Source: Candidatus Zixiibacteriota bacterium (GTDB lineage: Bacteria > Zixibacteria > MSB-5A5 > GN15 > JACZUZ01). From it: 64,000 bases of DNA. Positions 58,213-64,000 of the stretch are shown piece by piece. Made by a program: the position numbers and the translations under genes. Numbering within the stretch: position 1 is the stretch's first letter; every line of letters begins with the position of its first letter. Below the pieces are notes generated by a model, which worked only from the letters and a program-made list of their open reading frames with translations, was not told the DNA's origin and ran no database searches. Location of the stretch: NCBI GenBank assembly GCA_024280775.1, contig JAJRPM010000002.1, positions 62,001 through 126,000 on the forward strand, written 5' to 3'.

Positions 58213-60419
58213 TGAATCTGTCCAGCATATTACGTTCGACTATTACAACACTCGTTCTAATTCTTGTTATTGGAGCTTCAATTAGTTTCACGGGAAATGT
58301 GGACGCCGCAACTATTACTGTAATCAACAATGACGGTCCGAATGAAGGGTTTAATGATCCTACTCCATTTACGCCAACAGGCGGGAACCCTGCCACGACT
58401 GTGGGGCAAGCGCGACTTAATGCATTCCAATTCGGCGCGGATTTGTGGGGCGCTTTGCTTTCCAGCACAGTTGAAATCAAGGTCGATGCAAATTTCGACC
58501 CTATGTTTTGTAGCGCAGGTTCCGCGGTGCTTGGCGGGGCAGGGGCGAATACGGTTCATTGGGACTTTCCGAACGCGCCACTTCCGAACACACTTTATCC
58601 TGAAGCGCTTGCCAATGCTCTTGCGGGTGTAGATCAATCTCCGGGCACTGCCGATATTGGCGCGACATTCAATAGTGATTTGGATTTGTCTTCCTGTTTG
58701 GGGGGCACATCATGGTATTATGGCTTTGACGCCTCACCTCCTGGAGGGGATATTGATTTTGTAACGGTTGTATTGCACGAAATTGGCCATGGGTTGGGAT
58801 TTCAGACATTTGTGGATGACGCCACTGGTCAACGTTTTCTGGGGCGGAATGACATGTACATGGTTTTGCTGGAAGATCATGGCGCGAATCCGCCGGATTG
58901 GCCGTCGATGAATGACAATCAGCGCAAGGCCTCGGCCATTGGCGATCCGAATCTACATTGGGTGGGCGCGCAGGTAATCGCCGACGCTACGGCAATTCCT
59001 TTGACCAATGGTGTGCACGGGGGGAGCGGGCATGTGCGAATGTTCGGGCCAGATCCGATACAGCAGGGTTCGTCGGTGTCGCACTACAGTACAGCAGTTT
59101 CTCCCAATGAATTGATGGAGCCGTTTATTACCGGACCTAATCACACACTTGATTTAACATTGTCATTATTGAAGGACATAGGTTGGCCGACTTCCGCTGT
59201 GGATACTGACGGTGATGGTGTGCCGGATAATTTGGACAACTGTCCTTCTACCCCTAATCCTTCGCAAATTGATAGCGATGGTGACGGCTTTGGTGATGCG
59301 TGCGATATTTGCCCGGGTTTTGATGATAACATTGACTCGGATGGTGACGGTGTACCTGATGGATGCGATGTATGTTTTGGGTTCAATGACCTAATTGATT
59401 CTGATGGTGATGGGGTTCCCGATGGGTGTGATATTTGTCCAGGATTTGATGATGGCATTGATTCCGACAGTGATGGTGTACCGGATGGATGTGATATATG
59501 TGCGGGGTTCAATGACAATGTTGACTCCGACGGTGATGGTGTGCCTGATGGTTGTGATGTATGCGCTGGGTTTAATGATGCGTTGGATGCTGATGGAGAT
59601 GGCGTTCCGAATGGTTGTGATTTGTGTCCGGGATTCAATGACAATGTTGATTCAGATGGTGATGGTGTTCCTGATGGCTGTGATGTTTGTCCAGGATTCA
59701 ATGACAATTTAGACTCCGATGGTGATGGAGTTCCTGATGGCTGTGATGTCTGTGCGGGTTTCGATGATAGCATTGACTCGGATGGTGACGGGGTTCCTGA
59801 TGGCTGTGATATTTGCGCGGGTTTCGATGACACTATCGACTCTGATGGTGATGGGGTTCCTGACGGATGTGATATTTGTCCGGGATTTGATGATGGTGTT
59901 GATTCTGACAGCGATGGTGTACCTGATGGATGTGATATATGTGCGGGGTTCAATGATACGCAGGATGCAGATGCCGACGGTGTGCCTGACGGTTGTGATA
60001 TTTGCGCCGGGTTTGATGACACTATCGACTCTGATGGTGATGCAGTTCCTGATGGGTGTGATGTTTGTCCGGGATTCGATGATGGCGTTGATACTGACGG
60101 GGATGGTATAGCGGACGGCTGTGACAATTGTCCATTGGATTCTAACCCGGATCAGCAGGATACGAACAACAACGGTATTGGTGATGCATGTGATAGCTGT
60201 TGTTTGCTTGCCGGTAACGCTGATAATGTTGGTATTGTAAATATAGCTGATGTGACATTTCTGATTGCCAGGATATTCGGCGGTGGACCGGCTCCGGCCT
60301 GTGAGGATGCAGCTGATGCCAACGGTGATAACTCGGTGAACATAGCGGATGTGACTTATCTGATCCAAAGAATCTTCGGCGGTGGCCCTGCGCCGGTTTG
60401 TGGTACTACAGGGTTCTAA
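58212..60419 (+). CDS. Secreted zinc metalloprotease-like protein with thrombospondin type 3 repeats and dockerin-like tail
   Basis: A 735-residue exported protein. The signal segment (TLVLILVIGASISFTGNVDA) leads to a zincin domain with HEIGH at 189-193 (VVLHEIGHGLGFQTFVDD) and a later SHYSTAVSPNELMEP that could be the Met-turn. From residue 331 to about 655 there are 16 thrombospondin type 3-like calcium repeats, 13 of them 21 residues long and almost identical (DSDGDGVPDGCD plus VC/IC and GFDD/N), each with two Cys. A dockerin-like pair follows (NADNVGIVNIADVTFLIARI, DANGDNSVNIADVTYLIQRI) and the end is PVCGTTGF. The repeats probably form a calcium-stiffened stalk. Confidence 0.88.
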   Translation: MNLSSILRSTITTLVLILVIGASISFTGNVDAATITVINNDGPNEGFNDPTPFTPTGGNPATTVGQARLNAFQFGADLWGALLSSTVEIKVDANFDPMFCSAGSAVLGGAGANTVHWDFPNAPLPNTLYPEALANALAGVDQSPGTADIGATFNSDLDLSSCLGGTSWYYGFDASPPGGDIDFVTVVLHEIGHGLGFQTFVDDATGQRFLGRNDMYMVLLEDHGANPPDWPSMNDNQRKASAIGDPNLHWVGAQVIADATAIPLTNGVHGGSGHVRMFGPDPIQQGSSVSHYSTAVSPNELMEPFITGPNHTLDLTLSLLKDIGWPTSAVDTDGDGVPDNLDNCPSTPNPSQIDSDGDGFGDACDICPGFDDNIDSDGDGVPDGCDVCFGFNDLIDSDGDGVPDGCDICPGFDDGIDSDSDGVPDGCDICAGFNDNVDSDGDGVPDGCDVCAGFNDALDADGDGVPNGCDLCPGFNDNVDSDGDGVPDGCDVCPGFNDNLDSDGDGVPDGCDVCAGFDDSIDSDGDGVPDGCDICAGFDDTIDSDGDGVPDGCDICPGFDDGVDSDSDGVPDGCDICAGFNDTQDADADGVPDGCDICAGFDDTIDSDGDAVPDGCDVCPGFDDGVDTDGDGIADGCDNCPLDSNPDQQDTNNNGIGDACDSCCLLAGNADNVGIVNIADVTFLIARIFGGGPAPACEDAADANGDNSVNIADVTYLIQRIFGGGPAPVCGTTGF
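59271..60089 (+). repeat. Thirteen tandem 63-bp coding repeats (21-residue calcium repeat)
   Basis: Units of 63 bp follow each other in frame with consensus DSDGDGVPDGCDICPGFDDx. Copies differ mainly at synonymous or conservative positions, so recent unit duplication and homogenisation are likely. Non-identical units at both ends (starting 59202 and 60090) belong to the same calcium-repeat family. Long frames on the opposite strand through this region are by-products of the repetition. Confidence 0.9.
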
Positions 60420-60504
60420 GAAATCGTTTTGGTATTCATAGCGCTATTCATAGAATGTACAATCGCAACGATTTTTCGTCTTAGATAGCATGGGATATTA
60501 TTTC

Positions 60505-60532
60505 TTGACTCCTTAGGCAATGTTACTATCTT
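60505..60532 (+). promoter_or_regulatory. Putative promoter of the first FG-GAP gene
   Basis: TTGACT at 60505-60510, a 16-bp spacer and TATCTT at 60527-60532, followed by TTG. It lies 134 bp upstream of the start codon and matches the layout found before the riboflavin operon. Confidence 0.55.
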
Positions 60533-60665
60533 TTGATAAAGTGGCATTTACTGAATCAGTCACTCCGATCCGATTTCTGAATGCCAGTCATGGCTCATTG
60601 TCCCTGCTACTTCAGTTCCGAAAGGGATGATTGTTTGTCGAGGCGAGCCAGGAAGGTGCGGGAGA

Positions 60666-62198
60666 ATGAATTCCAGGTCAAAATCTTTTATAGCAACCCT
60701 TGTAGCGCTTGTTGTGGGAGGGATTGTTTGTTCTTTCTCCACTAGTCAGGCCGACACACAAACCTCCCTGATATTCACTGGTGGTGCGGCCGGGGACATG
60801 CTAGGTGTTTGCGTATCAGATGCAGGTGACGTCGATAATGACGGATATGCTGATATGATCGTCGGAGCATATAGGGGTGATGCATCTGTGATAGATGTAG
60901 GGATTGCATATGTGTATTCCGGGCAGACTGGGGCTGTGCTTTACACATTCTACGGTGAGAGTGAATTGGATGCATTTGGCTATTCCGTAGCGGGCGCCGG
61001 AGATGTTGACAATGACGGTTACGCAGACCTAATCATTGGAGCGTACTACAACAGCGTAGGCGCTTCGCACGCCGGTAGAGTATATGTCTATTCTGGCCAA
61101 ACCGGACTACTGCTTCACACTTTCACAGGCAATGTGGTTAATGACTGGTTCGGCCTTTCGGTTTCCGGGGCTGGAGATGTCAATGGCGATGGGTATGCTG
61201 ATCTGATTGTTGGGGCTGGCTACACATCTATAATTGGTGGGCGTGCATTTGTGTATTCCGGCCAGACTGGAGATTTGTTGTATACTTTCGTCGGAGAAGC
61301 TTCAAATGACAGGTTCGGATATGTTGTCTCCGGAGCTGGAGACGTCGATAGTGATGGATTCGACGATGTCCTCATTGGAGCTCCCTCTAACGATGCGGCC
61401 GGGATCGACGCTGGCAGCGCGTATGTCTATTCAGGGAAGACAGGGATTCTGATTTACACTTTCATCGGCGAAGTGGCTTGGGACAAGTTTGGTTGGTCAG
61501 TTGCCGGAGGAATGGATGTCGATAGTGATGGATATTCAGATTTGATTGTTGGGGCTCCAGGCAATTCTGTCGGCAACCCTTATGCTGGTCGAGCGTATGT
61601 GTACTCTGGACAAAGTGGAGTTTTGCTTTATACTTTTACGGGCGAAGCTGAGAATGACATATTTGGTACCTCAGTCTCAAGCGCCGGGGATGTTAACGGC
61701 GACGGATATGATGATCCAATAATAGGAGCGACTGGGAGGTCCTCCCCCTCGTCCACCAATGAAAGCTCCGGTAGAGTCTATGTGTATTCAGGTAAGACCG
61801 GCGGGATTCTGTATTTGCTTAACGGTGAGGCGGTGAATGACTGGTTCGGTTTTTCGGTCTCCGGGGCAGGGGATGTCGATAATGACGGATATGACGAGCT
61901 GATAATTGGCGCCCATTTGAACGATAATGGGGGAGATCGCGCCGGACGAGCGTATGTTTACCTACTCGGTGATATTTGCTGTGACACTCCAGGTGATGCC
62001 GACAATGATGGAAACTTCGATATCGCCGATATCACGTTTGGTATAGCTCGAATATTCAGTGGTGGCGTTGCGCCTGCTTGTCAGGATGCGGCGGACGCCA
62101 ATGGCGATAACGTGTTCAATATCGCAGATGTAACCTATGGTATAGCGAGGATTTTCGGCGGCGGTTCGGCGCCGGTTTGTGGTACGACAGGTTTCTGA
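60666..62198 (+). CDS. Secreted seven-FG-GAP beta-propeller protein with dockerin-like tail
   Basis: A 510-residue exported protein. The signal segment is SFIATLVALVVGGIVCSFST. Seven FG-GAP repeats follow, each with a calcium loop such as AGDVDNDGYADMIVGA, AGDVNGDGYADLIVGA and AGDVDSDGFDDVLIGA plus YVYSGQTG, the number needed for a closed integrin-alpha-like propeller. The tail begins CCDTPGDADNDGNFDIADIT and continues CQDAADANGDNVFNIADVTY to PVCGTTGF. A longer reading from a TTG at 60627 exists; GGGAGA before the ATG at 60666 decides the start. It probably binds surface glycans or proteins. Confidence 0.9.
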   Translation: MNSRSKSFIATLVALVVGGIVCSFSTSQADTQTSLIFTGGAAGDMLGVCVSDAGDVDNDGYADMIVGAYRGDASVIDVGIAYVYSGQTGAVLYTFYGESELDAFGYSVAGAGDVDNDGYADLIIGAYYNSVGASHAGRVYVYSGQTGLLLHTFTGNVVNDWFGLSVSGAGDVNGDGYADLIVGAGYTSIIGGRAFVYSGQTGDLLYTFVGEASNDRFGYVVSGAGDVDSDGFDDVLIGAPSNDAAGIDAGSAYVYSGKTGILIYTFIGEVAWDKFGWSVAGGMDVDSDGYSDLIVGAPGNSVGNPYAGRAYVYSGQSGVLLYTFTGEAENDIFGTSVSSAGDVNGDGYDDPIIGATGRSSPSSTNESSGRVYVYSGKTGGILYLLNGEAVNDWFGFSVSGAGDVDNDGYDELIIGAHLNDNGGDRAGRAYVYLLGDICCDTPGDADNDGNFDIADITFGIARIFSGGVAPACQDAADANGDNVFNIADVTYGIARIFGGGSAPVCGTTGF

Positions 62199-62227
62199 CA
62201 AAGAATCTACATTGCAAGTCCAAGCCG

Positions 62228-62260
62228 GGCGGGAGAGACTGATTTCTCCCGCCTGTTTTG
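62228..62260 (+). terminator. Rho-independent terminator
   Basis: GGCGGGAGA (62228-62236) pairs perfectly with TCTCCCGCC (62245-62253) over an 8-nt loop, followed by TGTTTT. It separates the two FG-GAP genes. Confidence 0.88.
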
Positions 62261-62318
62261 CTTGGGTTTACCTGAATGAGGCATTTGAGCTGTAGGGGCA
62301 GGAATGTCAAGAAAGGAC

Positions 62319-62347
62319 TTGCATTGTCTATGGTGTCTTCCTATCTT
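62319..62347 (+). promoter_or_regulatory. Putative promoter of the second FG-GAP gene
   Basis: TTGCAT at 62319-62324, a 17-bp spacer and TATCTT at 62342-62347 followed by TTG. Located between the terminator and the next start codon, 69 bp before it. Confidence 0.5.
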
Positions 62348-62415
62348 TTGGTGAAGAAAGAAACTCGTGTTCAACTGGCATTACGCTAGTTGATTGAGAC
62401 AATCGGGAGGAATGT

Positions 62416-63990
62416 ATGTTTGAGACTCATTCACATCAGATTAGAAGGTTTGGGCTTTTGGCTGTGAATTTGACTGTGAGTTTGGTTGTAAGTGTGACTG
62501 TGTCAGTTTTGGCATTTCACTCGATTTCATCGGCGCAATGTCCAAGCACGTTAACCGGCGAGATATCTAACGGTGTGGGGCTCGGTATGCAAGTCGGCGC
62601 CGCCGGGGATGTTGACGGGGATGGATATGCAGACTATATCGTCGCCACGCGTAATTTCCCGGGGTATCTGTCTGAGATTTTTGTTTATTCCGGTCGTACT
62701 AATGAGCAATTGAAGTCCTACAAGCAGATTAACGACTACTATTACCGGAGTAACGTTGGTGGAATTGGCGACATCAACGGTGACGGTTATGGTGATATTC
62801 TTATTGGCACGGTCATATTCTCCGGGGCTGATGATGCTATTCTGTATTCGCTTGATTCTCCGATAGTTCCAACATTGTCGTTTGTGGGGATTCCCTTTAG
62901 GTCCAGTAAGGTCTTGGGGGATGTCGATGGTGATGGGATTTTGGATTTCTCAATTTCGACTGTTACCAATGATAGCCTTAATCCTGGGATATGGGACGTC
63001 ATCGTCTATTCCGGAGCGAATCAGGCAGTATTGCATACGTTCACTAGTATTGTTAGTCCGACCGTTGTGTTCGGGCGCAAGGTGGCAGACGCCGGGGATG
63101 TAAATGGCGATGGGCATGCAGATATTATGATTCAGGAGTACGGCGATAGTGTCGATCCGACTACTACTTTAATACATGTGTATTCGGGAATTGACGGCTC
63201 TGAGCTGTATGTTTTCTCTGGAAATTCCGAGACGGGGAATTTTGGTTTGGCTATCAGCGGGGTGGGTGATATAAATAACGATGGTTTTGATGACTTTGCT
63301 TTTGGCTCGAATTTGTTTGATGCTACCAGTAACCAAATCACTGAAGAAGTGCGGGTGCATTCCGGAGTCGATGGAGTTGAGTTAATGAGGCTGGTCAAGG
63401 ATCCCGCTGATACCTCATTGGCATATTATGGTTGGCAGATTGTTGGCGGTTCTGATATTGATGGCGACGGTACTCCTGATATTGTTGTTGGGGCTCACTA
63501 TTTTGGTGATACTTTTGAGACCAACACCGGGGCTGTGTTTGTGTATTCGGGAGTTGACGGCTCTCTAATTGGGAGTATGTTTGGAGAGAAGAGCCCTTCG
63601 TTCTCTTACGAGTTTGGCAGGAGCGTTGCGGTTGTTGGAGATGTAAATGGCGACGGGCTAGCTGATATATTGGTCGGTTCTTCGAACTTTGGTCAATACT
63701 CGGGGACGACTAACCAACCTAACTATCTGAATTCCGGTAAGACATATTTGTTTACTTGCTTGAATCCCTGTTGCGAAGTTCCAGGTGACGCTAATAGTGA
63801 TTTCTCAATGAATATCGCAGATGTTACTTTTGGTATCAGCCGTATATTCAGCGGCGGACCGGCTCCGGTTTGTCTGGATGGGGCTGACTGTAACGGAGAT
63901 GGTTCCTATAACATTGCGGATGTCACATACGGTATCTCGCGTATTTTCGCCAGCGGCCCAGAGCCGGTTTGTGGTGGGAATGGGTATTGA
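62416..63990 (+). CDS. Secreted seven-FG-GAP beta-propeller protein with dockerin-like tail
   Basis: A 524-residue exported protein, paralogous to the previous one. A signal segment (LVVSVTVSVLAFHSISSAQC) is followed by seven FG-GAP calcium loops (AGDVDGDGYADYIVAT, IGDINGDGYGDILIGT, LGDVDGDGILDFSIST, AGDVNGDGHADIMIQE, VGDINNDGFDDFAFGS, GSDIDGDGTPDIVVGA, VGDVNGDGLADILVGS). The tail is CCEVPGDANSDFSMNIADVT and CLDGADCNGDGSYNIADVTY, ending PVCGGNGY. A TATCTT-type promoter and GGGAGGAATG-type ribosome site (GGGAGGAATGTATG) lie upstream. It ends 10 bp before the window edge. Confidence 0.9.
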   Translation: MFETHSHQIRRFGLLAVNLTVSLVVSVTVSVLAFHSISSAQCPSTLTGEISNGVGLGMQVGAAGDVDGDGYADYIVATRNFPGYLSEIFVYSGRTNEQLKSYKQINDYYYRSNVGGIGDINGDGYGDILIGTVIFSGADDAILYSLDSPIVPTLSFVGIPFRSSKVLGDVDGDGILDFSISTVTNDSLNPGIWDVIVYSGANQAVLHTFTSIVSPTVVFGRKVADAGDVNGDGHADIMIQEYGDSVDPTTTLIHVYSGIDGSELYVFSGNSETGNFGLAISGVGDINNDGFDDFAFGSNLFDATSNQITEEVRVHSGVDGVELMRLVKDPADTSLAYYGWQIVGGSDIDGDGTPDIVVGAHYFGDTFETNTGAVFVYSGVDGSLIGSMFGEKSPSFSYEFGRSVAVVGDVNGDGLADILVGSSNFGQYSGTTNQPNYLNSGKTYLFTCLNPCCEVPGDANSDFSMNIADVTFGISRIFSGGPAPVCLDGADCNGDGSYNIADVTYGISRIFASGPEPVCGGNGY

Positions 63991-64000
63991 GTGGGCAATA

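Noticed and set aside
59271-60089. Regular 63-bp repeat considered as a CRISPR array
   Set aside because: There are no unique spacers; units are contiguous, in frame and code for calcium-binding loops.
59141-60127. 328-codon minus-strand frame made of Ser/Pro repeats, and repetitive frames in other registers
   Set aside because: They are by-products of the 63-bp coding repeats of the metalloprotease on the plus strand; no ribosome site, signal or family.

Overview
The window looks like a chromosome segment of an uncultured bacterium of the Fibrobacteres-Chlorobi-Bacteroidetes (FCB) superphylum. Candidate Zixibacteria or a close relative is my best guess. The evidence is several secreted proteins with C-terminal dockerin-like repeats, one M6-type protease with a type-A (FlgD-like) C-terminal sorting domain, a DUF2723 membrane glycosyltransferase, a DUF5723-like outer-membrane barrel, a GlmU-like NTP_transf_4 protein, and promoter -10 elements of the form TATCTTT beside TTGACA-like -35 boxes. 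Taxonomy is inferred, not demonstrated. I recognised no rRNA, tRNA, CRISPR array or prophage.

Layout. 0-2.4 kb: the end of an unidentified gene and a hybrid histidine kinase with a receiver domain. 2.5-7.3 kb: a complete riboflavin operon (ribD, ribE, ribBA, ribH) ending in nusB, led by a promoter and an FMN riboswitch. 7.6-14.6 kb: five tightly packed or overlapping genes for envelope glycan assembly (DUF2723, GT4, flippase-like, GT2, sugar epimerase). 14.7-18.8 kb: an accessory stretch of small hypothetical genes dotted with five REP-like palindromes headed by GTAG. Strand composition flips near 17.1 kb, from C/A-rich to G/T-rich on the + strand. 18.8-20.7 kb: a ZIP metal transporter, then a rhodanese/MauE-DoxX pair.

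20.7-31.9 kb, minus strand: a type IV pilus or type II secretion-like operon in the order pilB, pilC, five prepilins, a pilM-pilN fusion, pilO, a pilP/GspC-like gene and a secretin. Three prepilins carry an extra carboxypeptidase-regulatory-like domain behind a shared GspG-like core. Upstream of pilO lies a 17-bp tandem repeat in which each copy offers a start codon that overlaps the previous stop.

32-44 kb: an Omp85/BamA-like protein, two tandem secreted metalloprotease-like proteins with dockerin tails, a zinc-ribbon protein, an M6 protease, and a two-gene outer-membrane/lipoprotein-like unit. 44.3-50.5 kb: two WYL/HTH_11 regulators, a GlmU-like protein, a lipoprotein and glycogen synthase. 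50.5-53.6 kb: a TPR membrane protein, then a RAYT (Y1 transposase) flanked by inverted repeats and abutting an orphan dockerin fragment. 53.6-57.4 kb: an Rrf2 regulator, tgt and a GT-C-like membrane protein. 57.8-64 kb: a secretome cluster consisting of a small secreted protein coupled to a metalloprotease with 16 thrombospondin type 3 repeats, and two seven-FG-GAP propeller proteins, with dockerin tails on the last three.

The strongest candidates for something undescribed are the REP/RAYT system with interchangeable stems, the pilin array with appended beta domains, the reinitiation-type repeat before pilO, and the cysteine-bearing dockerin-like tail shared by a set of exported proteins.
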